64,000 bases of DNA, taken from NCBI GenBank assembly GCA_018894105.1, contig CM032121.1, positions 2,233,507 through 2,297,506 on the forward strand. The letters are read 5' to 3'. The notes under the pieces were generated by a model that worked only from the letters and a program-made list of their open reading frames with translations, did not search any database and had not been told where the DNA came from. This document shows, one piece after another, positions 24,601-35,761 of this stretch (its first letter is position 1; each line of letters opens with the position of its first letter). The position numbers and the translations under genes were made by a program. The DNA comes from Jacaranda mimosifolia (lineage: Eukaryota; Streptophyta; Magnoliopsida; Lamiales; Bignoniaceae).

Positions 24601-26409
24601 CCCCCCCTGGTTTGCATAGCAGCATTATTTTCTATGTCTTGTAGGTGGTTCATTTTGATGCTCTTAAGGCCTCTTTGGTTGAGACTAATTATTTGATTAT
24701 GATTAATTTGAAGGTTCAATTATTTTTTATAATCTATTTTACAAAGCAGTACTCGGTATTTCAAAGATGGCCTTTTGATCTGCAGTACATTTAAAAAGAC
24801 AACAAAGATCAAAATTTTGAAAGGCTTGTGACATTTTCACTTAGAAATGACATGTTGGTGAAGACTTTAGTTTTTCCTTTCCATTGATTTTATGTGATTT
24901 TGTCAAAACCGAGTTTTATAATAAATGATTTTAAAACGATTATGCCATAACTAAACAGCACAATGGAGTATAAAGGTGATTAAATCAATTCTTCTGAATT
25001 TGAAAAATAATATGACAACAAGGCCCTTTAAATGCCGTATTCGATGAGCTTGTTTGGCCTCAAAAGTTAGGAAAGCTATAATTTTAGTCTGTAATGATTC
25101 TATACTGTTTGCATGCTCATTAAGGAGATATCTTCAGAATTAAAATTTTTGAATTGCTTATAAGTCATAACTCATAAGAATGAGATTCCTGCTGAATTGT
25201 TTGCCTGTTTGGCATTGTGTCATTACTTTATGTGGCGGTGAATAAAATTGTAGAAGATGATGAATCAATGAGCTAAATTCAGAACACTAAAGGAATACGA
25301 TTGTCTTGGATGATATATGGTGATGAACACTCATTCTCAATGTGGTAATGCATATAAGTTTCAAGATTAAGCTTAGGCAAGTACCTGATTATATCTTAGA
25401 CGGATAGTTGATTATATGTAGTTGACAGCATTTTGCAGCTATATTTTGTCTCTGCATGTATGCATAACATCTGAATTCTCTTTTTGGTACAGGGCGCTGT
25501 TGGATTTTGTTTAGCAATACAGCCAGTGGATGGAGACATTGGGACAATTGGACGTAAGGCCATTTAGCATTAATGGAAATCCTAGCTTGTAGAATGCACT
25601 GCCATGAGAGGATATTTACATATAAATACACTTTTTCACATAACAGGCATCAAAAGAATGCCCTCCCTTTTCTTAATATCTTTCTGAAATGATTGTCCCT
25701 TGCAGAGAACTTCATGACGGGATACCAAATCGTATTTGATAGGGAAAATTTCAAGCTGGGCTGGTCGCGTTCAAATTGTGAGTATCTGAGACCTTTATGG
25801 CCTATAAACTGGAAAATATGTCCTTTATAAGCATGATATTTTGCAATTTGAATGGTTTGTTTTTTGCATTTTATAGAAATCTCAGGCTGATGAATATATT
25901 GTACCTAGTTCAATTAATTCTTTTCACTTGTACTTGTAATGTTTAAGGTCTATGCTTCTTCATTTTAACACATGTCAATACAATAAAAATGTATTATTGA
26001 GCTAAATAACTAGCTACAGTTTCCTATTGTCTGTCTATGTTGGACTGTTAATGATCGTTTTGTTCTTCAAGATTTTTCCTATTTATCTCATATATTTTGC
26101 TTGTCACCCTCATAAGATTTGCCAAAATCCTATCTCGTATGATTTCTCTCTACTGCCTATGGTTTAATGAATATATGAATTGTTTCAGGTCAGGATCTGG
26201 ATAATGGAGATAGAGCACCACTAAATCCATCAGGTAATAACAACTCTCCTAATTCACTGCCGACAACAGAGCAGCAGAGTGCGCCTAACAGTCATGCAGT
26301 TGCTCCTGCAGTTGCCGGAAGAACACCTTCCAAATCCCCAGCCACATGCCATTCATGTTTGGCTAAGTCCTTGTTGCTGCTCATCACTCATTATCTCATA
26401 AATTTATAA
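21318..26409 (+). CDS. A1-family aspartic protease (aspartic protease-like protein 1 type)
   Basis: Predicted secreted, probably GPI-anchored pepsin-like endopeptidase. Ten exons join in phase: 21318-21640, 22883-23021, 23436-23677, 23775-24002, 24090-24228, 24326-24396, 24477-24576, 25493-25553, 25706-25777 and 26189-26409. Total 1596 nt, 531 aa. Residues 1-21 look like a signal peptide (LILRGLLFILCINGGLA). The first catalytic motif is DAGS (Asp128) instead of the usual DTGS; the second is DSGT (Asp338). Flanking family signatures include WVPCDCVQCAPLSASYYSSL, NGVAPDGLLGLG, ISVPSFLAKAG and FDRENFKLGWS. A Pro/Ser-rich tail followed by the hydrophobic SLLLLITHYLINL suggests a GPI signal. The whole resembles Arabidopsis At5g10080 as I recall it. 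Introns carry CT and poly-C runs. The substrate is unknown. Confidence 0.9.
21648..21705. repeat. CT microsatellite plus poly-C run in protease intron 1
   Basis: About 15 CT dinucleotides (21648-21676) are followed by a run of about 18 C (21683-21700), directly after the donor site of exon 1. It is a low-complexity tract of the kind prone to length variation. Confidence 0.9.
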
Positions 26410-27740
26410 ATCAGAACAACTCTTTGTAGTTCACATGTAAATTCTGAATCCTAGTTTCATAGTCCTGGCCATTTTTTCCCCCTTCTCTTGCATCATTACT
26501 ATTCACCATCCTCTCTTCTATTTTTAGGCTTTGAATTGGGTGGTGATACATAGAGTCCTATGTAGTGCACTTCTTTTCTTTGATTTATCCTTTACCACTT
26601 GTGTATTTTATTGTATGTAATCATAAATTTTCTTTTCGTAGGGATATATGTAATTCCTCAATTTTGGTTGTATCATATAATATCACCTATTTTGACAGGC
26701 ATATTCCTACTACCAGTCTCTTTGTCCTTGACTTGCTCTTCACCATGCAACTTCCAAATCCCAAAATGCATTGTGGTCCAGTGATGTTGGCTAAAAGATT
26801 GCATATTTTTGCTTAGATTTAGCGGGTGTTTGGCTTAACTTATCTAATTTTTTTTATGAATTTTTACGTTTTAATTTTTTTTTAGAGCTCATCGGATGAT
26901 ACATCTTATTTTAGAAATAAGTTTGGACATAAAAGTCTTTCAACATCCTTTGAATTTAGCTAGGTGCCCAGAGAAAGTATCTCAGCTTGACAAGTACTGA
27001 AGAATAACTTAAGTTGTAGATATTTTAATTTGTGTAGTAAATTAATGAAGATTCTTGTCTTGACGCGGGTGTATTCTCAATTTAAGGAAGCATTATGCAT
27101 TGCGTTTTATTCCTGTCTAGCTTATATTATATATGCATAAGCATATTAGTCCAAAATATCCCCTGATTTTAGTTGTTTGAAACTATGAAAATGCCAGCTT
27201 GAGCAATCATCAATGGAGTTGACCACCCAACCCTTAAAAATATATTAAAAAAGAAATTGTTTATGTGTGTCTCTTGGTGACTACTCTGCATATTAAATAT
27301 TATATTCCCTCCCAAGAAATGTCGTTATAATTTGAATAAGTTAATAGTTGAAAAGGTGGAAGTCTTGAGTATTGTTATAATTTTATCATGAAAACAACAA
27401 AAAAATAATTGTGTTGTATTAATATTTTGAGCGAAAATAGTAATTTCTGAATAAAAAGTTATTTTGAAAAATAGAGTCTTATTTTTGAATTTACATAGAG
27501 AGTTGGTCTTGATTAAATGAGTTTGTTCTACATTGGGCGAAGAATGTTTTTTAATGCAAACCAATAAATGGGTAGTTAACTATCATAATTAGCCACAAAT
27601 TGCTCTTGAAACACCATCCACCCAAATACACACATATGTGATGTATGAAAGTTGATTATCTTGAAAATCAAGACTATATACATGTAGTACAAAGTACAAG
27701 CTAATTATACATATAACCAGTACTAAAATCTAGCAACATT

Positions 27741-27850
27741 TTACTTTTTTTAATTTATACATATGCACACACATCATGAGTTCGTTCCTCATGACATTCC
27801 ATATTATGTGAGAAACTTATGCCACTGGAGCATAAGTCACTCAGCGCTGA
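27741..27850 (-). mobile_element. tRNA-derived SINE copy
   Basis: Read on the minus strand it contains TCCAGTGGCATAAGTTTCTC (box A region), then a decayed box B region, then GATGTGTGTGCATATGTATA and an A-rich tail. The order and spacing match the copy at 36043-36155, where box B is intact. Ends are approximate. Confidence 0.65.
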
Positions 27851-29225
27851 AATCTAGCAACTTTAAAAGGAAGGGTTTGCATGCTAAATCTTTGAGTGGG
27901 AGATTTGGAGGGTTTTGGCCAATATATGCCACCAAGTGAAGACAATGAGGAAAAAGGGAAGGCATTTATAAGGGATAGTAAAGACTAGCTTTTGAGCATT
28001 GGCACCACTATACCTCCAAACCTAAAAGCCCATTTCTTTTGTTATTTTGCATAAAGAGACTCATCCATGCTCTACTTTTAAGTTTTGGCCCTTTAGAATC
28101 TTAGTTTTGCAGGAACAGACAAGTTTATCAATCTTTAGTTTTTTCCTTTTTTTCTCTTTAACTTCTTTTTTTTTATTTTTTTTATTTAATGTTTTTTGTT
28201 GTTTCTTTTTGGTGTATAGAAGAAAGGTAGGTGCAAGTGAAGCTCTACCTTATTTATTAAAATACAACTTTGTTTAGAGACTCCATTGATATTGAGGGAT
28301 GAAATGAATTGTGCTTATTAATTCCTTCTTCGCTTTGTCCCTATTGATATCCCTATTAATAGTTATTCGTTATTCTGACTTTTCTTGCTGTTCTATTTTC
28401 CGATATCTATAAATTGAGAAAGTTCAATTTTCTTAAATTGTACTACTATTTGTCCGTAGGATATATAATGCTTAATATCCCCAAATGAATTTTTTTGGCT
28501 TATAGAGCTAAAATATAGGCTTTTCCAGGTGTAATATTTTATAGTAATCTCTTTAGATTGCAAATGACTTTATATTTCAAATAAGAAGTTTAAGACATGC
28601 TGGTCACTAGACCAAATTATTGGACAAAGAAACGTATGTAAAATATGTAACGAAATTTTGAGTATAAGGTAAGGTTTGAGATACATGTAAACAATTCACC
28701 CTATTACTATATAACGTATTATTTTATACAACTCTGAATTCTCTTATTATGCCCTTTAATTACTTCTATATATGCATAATAAATTATAGTTATCAAAATA
28801 TTTATGATAATTCTTAACTTTTCACTTTATTATATCATCATATTTTTATTGGACGATTTCAATCCATTTAAGTATACAGTCAACTAAACGACATAAAAGT
28901 TTTTGCATGAGAGAAGCCGTAGGGTCAAAGAAGACAATTAATATTGTTAATCAATAAGTACAGCCAAAAAAAGCAGGAGCCATTGTCCATCAACCAATAA
29001 AAAACAACAGCATTAAGATATTGCATACCTGAAACATCAAACATTAATGTACTGAATTATAATTTATTTCAATAATGGATGTCCAAAAATTCTAATATTC
29101 AATAATTGATGTCTAAAAATTCTAATGATTCAATAATATTAAGGCCCCACTTTATTATTTTTCTTTAGTCAATTAAACAAGTGATGTGACTACCTAAGTT
29201 TAGGGATCCAAATTCAAATACATAG

Positions 29226-29259
<34 letters not shown>

Positions 29260-31394
29260 TTCTTGGCCTAAAATAACATATATTTCCCCTTTGTTTCTAT
29301 ATATCTTGACCTATCACAGAGAGAGAGATATATATATATATATATTATTTTAATATTTTTATCATTTGTCCTTTTTAGTGATTGACGTGATGACATATTT
29401 AACATCAATTTGAAGGTCTAAAAACTTTTTAAATGTTTTGGATTTTTGTGAATGTTGCATGTTATGTTATGATAATATTATATATATATATATATTATGT
29501 CATTTTTTTTTTGTATTATAGAATAATCTTTCGTTGTGAAATAAATGCACCTAATTAATTAGGTAATTAATCATATTAGTAATATTTGTATAAGTTATAT
29601 TCGATATAAGTAATTTTCTAAGAAATAATCAGTATTTTATGGAATAACCATATGAGCATTTAAAACTATTTTTCACTAAAAAATGTTCATAAAAAGAATC
29701 TTAAAAATACTAAAAAAGGAAACAATTAAAAGAAAAAGGAATGTTTGGAATCAGGGACAATACATCGTAATTCAATGGAGTGAATTATGAGAATCAATCC
29801 AATAATATCAATTAATAATGCCAGTTTACTTCCAGCTGTTTCCCCAGCCAAACATGTCTCTATCATTTTTCTTACTATTGCTTTTAATAATTTTGTTTAT
29901 TATTTACTGAAAATTTCCTCATGGTGACTTGAAAAGAATCGACTAAATTCCAACTAAATTCAACAGATGCAGCTTTATTAGATTAGCATGGACCAGGGTT
30001 TGTTCATGCTACTTCAATTTATGTTGTTTTTAAATATAAGATTAGATTAGAATTACGATTGCTCTTTTATGTGTACAACGATAAATTTATTAGGTACATA
30101 ATCATAAATTCGAATGTACATTTTAAATATAAAAAAGTTCATTAGCTTGCTTGGTTTTACTTTATCGTCGAGAAATGAAAGGAAAATATCCCTCTCGAAG
30201 TGTAACTCTAGTCTAACTCCCTTCTTTCTGTTCTAGATACGAAGAAACGTCAAATATTTTCCTGAAAAAATAGGTGATCAAGCTAGCTGTAATTTCAGTA
30301 TGACTACTTTGTTACGACTTCACTTCAGCCACTAACTATGTTTTTTTAACATGTATGAACTCGTCCGAACTGAAGAAATTAGAATTCTAATGATTGAAAA
30401 AAGTTTAAATTGATATTTAAGTATCATTTCAACTATTCATGAATCACGACGAAAGATTATTGATATAAATACAAGCACATAGATTCAAATGTTAAATCCT
30501 GTCCAATTGCCAAAAACATTAGACCAATAACTTCCTTTTATATAGCAAAATTGTGCTTTCAAGGTTGACAGAAAGCTTTACAACTGGCAAATTTAAATTA
30601 ACATACTATATATAAACTTTAGAGCAGGCTGGACTGACAGCTCTTCATTCACTGTTTCTTGATGTAAACTTAACACAAAAATACAAAAAATCAATGTTGA
30701 TTACCTCCAAAATCATTTGTCATCTCTAATTCAAATTCAACACCTTGATTGACACCTTCTACGAATGACTAATAATGTTAATGTAACAACACTTAAAAAA
30801 GTCTTTTATGTAATTTGAACGCAGTTGAATACGTATCAAACACTACAATTTCAGTATTCGAAATTAAAAGAGAAAAAGATGAAAACAGAGTCGAACATAA
30901 AAAATGAGCAAGTCGAATAAATTTTGAATATGAACTAATAAGTAATAAGCCCCAATATTTAAAAATAATCTTATTCTTCTTATTTATTTTTTTCAAAAGT
31001 GAACTTTTTTTGCTTCGTACCTATCATAAACGCTCCTTTGTACCCAAAGAAAACCAGAGGCCAAAACACAATGAAAACAGCTTATAAAGCCTTACAATGT
31101 ACCAACATATATTCAAGGGGTAAGCCAGCTTTAACTCTTCCCCTCTCATTTCCACCGTTGGATTCAAGCCCGGCGCGCATGATCATGCCACTTGTCGTGC
31201 CCATTGTCTCGAAACGTGGCAGCTGCTCCCTCCATTATTGGTGGTTATATTTTGTTTATTGTCCAACAATGTAGCATTATTTTATGATCCCCCTTTTAAT
31301 AAGGTCACTTTCTTAGGGAGAGACCTATATCTATAGTGCATAAATCAGTCATCATCGATGGAACTTTAAATCGATTATCTCTCAATAATTTTAC

Positions 31395-31736
31395 CCTATG
31401 TTCGGTGTAAGGATTTTGATGAGGAAGACAAAATAAAAAATATTAAAAAAAATAACTTTGAATGTTTGTTTAACAAGGAAAATAGTAAGAAAAAGAAATC
31501 TTGAAGGAAAAACATAATAGAACTGAAGAAAATGAAAGAATTTTCTTCCCAAAATGATGAGGAAAATAAAAGAAAAGCTTATATGGCTCTCGCTTCTGCT
31601 TCAACACCTTCATTTCTTTCCTCTTGTTTTTCTTAAACAACTAAACACATTTAAGATTTCATATTTCTCTAATTTTATTTTCCTTTTCTCTAAGATTTTG
31701 GTTTCTCTAACGAAATCCTTAAACCAAACAAATGTT
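31395..31736. mobile_element. 342-bp inverted-repeat element, copy A
   Basis: The left end reads CCTATGTTCGGTGTAAGGAT and the reverse complement of the right end reads AACATTTGTTTGGTTTAAGG. The ends and the following GGATTTTGATGAGG motif match the element at 60700-61041, which has the same length. The interior is rich in GAAAA/TTTTC and non-coding. No clear target duplication was seen. Confidence 0.6.
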
Positions 31737-31740
31737 AGAA

Positions 31741-31990
31741 GATCACATGTAAAAAAAATTGTTATACTGATTATCCTTCTCTACTCATATATTTATCTGC
31801 TTTTATATAGATCGATTATCTTTCAATAATTTTGAAAGATCACATGTGAAAAAATTGTTATACTGATCGTTCTTCTCTATTCATGTATTTATCTGCTTAT
31901 ATATAGATCGATTATCTTTCAATAATTTTGAAAGATCACATGTGAAAAATTTATTATACTGATTGTCCTTCTCTGTTTATATATTTATCT
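31741..31990. repeat. Tandem array, about 97-bp unit, about 2.6 copies
   Basis: GATCACATGT starts at 31741, 31838 and 31934, each followed by AAAAAAxTTxTTATACTGAT, CTTCTCT and ATATTTATCT segments. The unit also contains ATAGATCGATTATCTTTCAA. An isolated related piece (AATCGATTATCTCTCAATAA) lies near 31370, left of the adjacent inverted-repeat element. Confidence 0.85.
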
Positions 31991-32283
31991 TAGCAAGAAA
32001 AAGGAGTGGTCCCTTCCTTAGGTCCATTAGTCCAAAAAATTTAACTCTTCAAAACTTTAAAATCTTTGCTTTATTTTCCTTTTTTCTCACTTCCTGTCAT
32101 TTTCTCCCACAATAAGTAGCCAAAAAAAAAGGCTTTATGTTTTACAAGTGCATTAGATTCAAAAAAAACCAATCACATATAGCTAAAATAATCCCATCTT
32201 TGGTAGTGTTGTATCCTGAGAGAGGGTCCACAGCTCTTTCCCTGCAGCTGTTTGGATCTGTTGGAAAAAAAATGCCTAATTGC

Positions 32284-32653
32284 CTATAAAAAGAGGCAGT
32301 CTGTGTGAAGAAAGATTTCAAAACTAGGTAAAAGAGAAAGCTTAGGACAGCAGCTTTGGAAGTTTTTCCTTTCCTTTTTTTCACTTCCCTTTTTTGTTTG
32401 GAAGCAAGAAAAGAATCCCATTTCCTTTACTCATTTGAAGCTTTTCATAAGTTCAAAATTAATCACCTCCTAATCCCCATAAATAATCTTTTCTTTGTGA
32501 TCACTAATCCATCTCGCCAGTCCCATAATTCCTTTTTCCAAGTGTTTTTTTTTCCTTGAAAGAGCTTTCTTGTGGTGATTTTATGCTAATCTTTGATACC
32601 TTAAGCCAGAAGCTTAAACTAACAGCTTGTTTTTAAGCCATTTTCCACAGAAT
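32284..32653 (+). promoter_or_regulatory. HIPP core promoter and leader
   Basis: A good TATA box, CCTATAAAAAG, lies at about 32283-32293. Transcription would start near 32315-32325, giving a leader of about 330 nt rich in pyrimidines before the ATG at 32654. A further ATG-containing frame in the leader cannot be excluded as a regulator. Confidence 0.55.
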
Positions 32654-33572
32654 ATGGGTGTTTCAGGAACTTTGGAGTACATTTCTGAGCTGATGAGCAG
32701 TGCTCACAAGCACAAAAAGAAGAAGAAGCAGTTACAAACAGTTAATCTTAAGGTCAGGATGGATTGTGATGGCTGTGAACTTAAAGTCAAGAATGCCTTG
32801 TCTTCTTTAAGTGGTATGTACATACATACATCCCTCTTCTTAAAATTAAGCAGTCCTTTAAATGGTGCAGTACTGAGTATACGTTATCATTTCAGGTTTC
32901 TATTTCAATTGGTGTTTCACCTTCAGTTTCAATTTATGAAGATATGTTAGATGAATTAAAAATTATTTTAATAGAGTACTTGACCGTAAAATTTATACGA
33001 TGGACATGTATACACCGGTTAGATCAGAAGATCCAAAATGACTTATTAAAAGAAATTTATTGGTATAATAACTAACCGAAATAAGATTCTATTTCCCAAA
33101 AAAGAACCCTTTCCCTCCAAAACCATCCTTTCAATTAAAGTAATGACACGACGCCAATAATCTTCTTCGACCATAGCATTTAAGGGCAATAGCATAAAAA
33201 CACACAAAAAATGTTCATTTTTTTCGATTTTAATCTATAACTTTCATCAATAACTATGCTCAAATATATGCAGGAGTGAAATCTGTGGAGATAAACAGAA
33301 AACAGCAGAAGGTAACAGTAACAGGATATGTAGAGCAAAGCAAGGTTTTGAAGAAGGCAAAGTCAACAGGGAAGAAGGCAGAGATATGGCCATATGTGCC
33401 ATATAACCTTGTGGCTCAGCCCTATGCTCCTCAGGCTTATGACAAGAAGGCTCCACCTGGCTTTGTCAGAAAAGTAGACAACCAACCAGCAACTGGTTCA
33501 GTTGCCAAATTTGAGGACCCTTATACTGCTATGTTTAGTGACGACAATCCAAATGCCTGCTCTATCATGTAA
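32654..33572 (+). CDS. Heavy metal-associated isoprenylated plant protein (HIPP)
   Basis: Two exons, 32654-32813 and 33274-33572, join in phase to give 152 aa. The start is the ATG of MGVSGTLEYISELMSS, the characteristic HIPP N-terminus; an upstream in-frame extension lacks an ATG. The HMA domain (about residues 28-95) holds the metal-binding MDCDGC motif with Cys38 and Cys41. It continues with GVKSVEINRKQQKVTVTGYV, KKAEIWPYVPYNLVAQPYA and a C-terminal CSIM, a CaaX box for farnesylation. By family knowledge such proteins bind heavy metals and attach to membranes or interact with transcription factors in metal, drought and pathogen responses. It belongs to the HIPP20-27 type group; the exact orthologue is not assigned. 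Confidence 0.93.
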
Positions 33573-35761
33573 TAAAACTAAGCTGATAATCCTCAAGAAA
33601 AAAGAAAATAAATAAATAGTTAGCTCTAGTTAGATGATGTCTGTATCTGATATAGTTTAGGATTGTGTTTTCAGTTCCATGTTTTTCTGTTTTTGTTTTA
33701 TGAATTTTGTTGTGGTTTTGGGTGGTTGGTTGAAAGTAATGTGTAGTTTGCTTCAATGAGAAGGAGGAAACTTGTTATTGATTGATGTTCTGATGCATGA
33801 TTTTTGTGTGAATGCATTTTCTTGGCCAAGATTATAAGGGTTGATGGTCCCAGAGAACTAGTGGATTATTTGCTTTGAGCCATTATGATCCAACAACTAC
33901 TAATTTTTGGGAGCAATAATGTCAATGCTATCCAAGAATTTTTTGGCCACGACTGGAGGTCATTTAATGACTCACTCAAAGAATTTTGAATTGGAGTTCT
34001 AGATCCCCCCCCCCCCCCTTTTTTATATTTCCAATAATAGAAGTAATTAAATAAACATATTAGTAATAGACGTTCTTCAAAGGTCTAAATGATAAAAGGC
34101 AAGCTACATAACACATATATTTTTATCAGTTTCTTCGTGCAAGATAAAAAGGATCGCGAGTTTATTTATCTGTTTATCTAGTCAAGTATTGGATATTTCT
34201 TCAATTTCTAAGTTTTGATTATCAAGAAAATAGAGACTCCTATAGTACTATGTCTTCAAATTTTCAAAAGTGTGTATTTTTTCAACTTTCATGTAAAAAT
34301 CAATATAGATTCAAAATGGAATACGAAACATTTAAATTTAGATGGAGTGTAAAATTGATTTTATGCTTCAAATTGTATCAACGACCTTTGCATTGACATA
34401 TAGAGCAACGTTGTAATTGAATCCTTAAGGCTCCAAAAAGGTGTTGGAAAAGAAAAAGCTTATGCAAATAAAGCCTTCCCCTTCCATTTGGGAGAATATT
34501 TGCAAAAGAAAGTACGTAGAAGGTGTAAAGTCCACTAGTTCACCTCAAGGCACACTAGGGAGGCTTCACTTTACCTTTCTTTTCCCCTTTATTTTCAGGT
34601 AAATTTCTCAATCAATGTCTTGTGACTTGAAGAGATAGGGATTGAATCGAACAGTCGCTCCTCGACTTATTTATAATATTAAGTTTTATATGTAAATAAT
34701 ATGAAATTCAAAATTTATATTTGTGTAGTCAGTAAGGGGTTGAATAACACAATCGCCTCCCAATTTATCTGTAAAAATTGGATAGTATATATTCTACACA
34801 TAAAAATGACAACTATATATATATATATATTGCAATCATTAGTACACATAATGTTTTGACAGATAAGATTGGCTTTACAAAAGAGTTCTAATAATTGAAA
34901 AAAAAAAAAAAATCTTTCAACTTTTAATAGTAAAAACTAACTATTACTTAAGAGAAAATTTGACCCCAAGTCAAGAATTTTCATCAAGAAGCCACTCCTC
35001 CCACTCCCTTAGATTCCTCTTTTGAGTCTCCGATGTCAAATTGTCATCAAGAAGCCACTCTTCCCACTCATGTAAACTCCATTTCTGAGTCTCCGGTGTG
35101 TAGTCTCCAAAAGTATTCTATATCCATTACAAAGAAAAAGAAAGAATGCAATAAAAAGTTCAGCTATATGTTTAATCAATTGTAGACAAAAGTGAAGAGA
35201 ATGTCACTACAATTTTAACACACTAACTAGGAAACTTCTTGCTCGAAAGGGCTTTATATCTTTCAAGTGAGCCATGTGATCACTACAGACTTGAGTGTTG
35301 GATTTTCCAGGAACATGCCGATGGCCCTAATCTTTTGTTGTAGATTTTAGGATCAATTTCTATTTATTACCCAAAGACACTACAAAAAACTATGACATTA
35401 TCTATGTAGCTGCTATTATAAATTCATAACTTTAACTATGAAATTTATCTAGTAAAATTCGAAGTAGATGCTTTTATAATTAACTTTTGCTTCAATCAAT
35501 CCATAACTAATGATTATTTTTATGTCTGTGTATATTAATTATTTCATGGAGCCAGTCTGTTGTGTTTCTAGCGAACAAGACTGCAGACTGTTAGTTAATA
35601 ATTTTTGTTCTTTGTTCCTTAAAAACTTAATAAAATTTATAGGTATATATAGCTATAAAATTAATTTCATACCAATTTTTTCTTAGTGAATACCTAGACA
35701 CAAAGGTCCGACAAAAGAAAAACTTTTCGTACTCACAAATAAATATTAGCCATTTCTTATA
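33573..35761. other. Spacer between HIPP and MADS genes (convergent)
   Basis: The HIPP 3' UTR occupies the first 200-300 bases. A C run lies at 34005-34018, an AT repeat near 34806-34830 and an A run near 34899-34911. Two similar short segments near 34640 and 34735 (GATTGAATCGAACAGTCGC-like) and two near 34990 and 35045 (TCATCAAGAAGCCACTC) are small local duplications. No gene is visible. Confidence 0.5.

Larger units (their letters stand above)
26410..32284. other. Intergenic spacer, aspartic protease to HIPP
   Basis: No gene is recognised in nearly 5.9 kb. It holds the protease 3' UTR, a one-ended MITE-like piece near 26824 (GCGGGTGTTTGGCTTAACTT) and a SINE copy at 27741-27850. TA/TG microsatellites lie at 29228-29260, 29330-29345 and 29480-29495. 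A 342-bp inverted-repeat element (31395-31736) and a tandem array (31741-31990) lie nearer the HIPP promoter. Confidence 0.55.

Noticed and set aside
24656..25100. Possible MITE in protease intron 7 (GGCCTCTTTGGTTGAG ... CTTGTTTGGCCTC)
   Set aside because: The proposed ends do not form a consistent inverted repeat and no flanking duplication was found.
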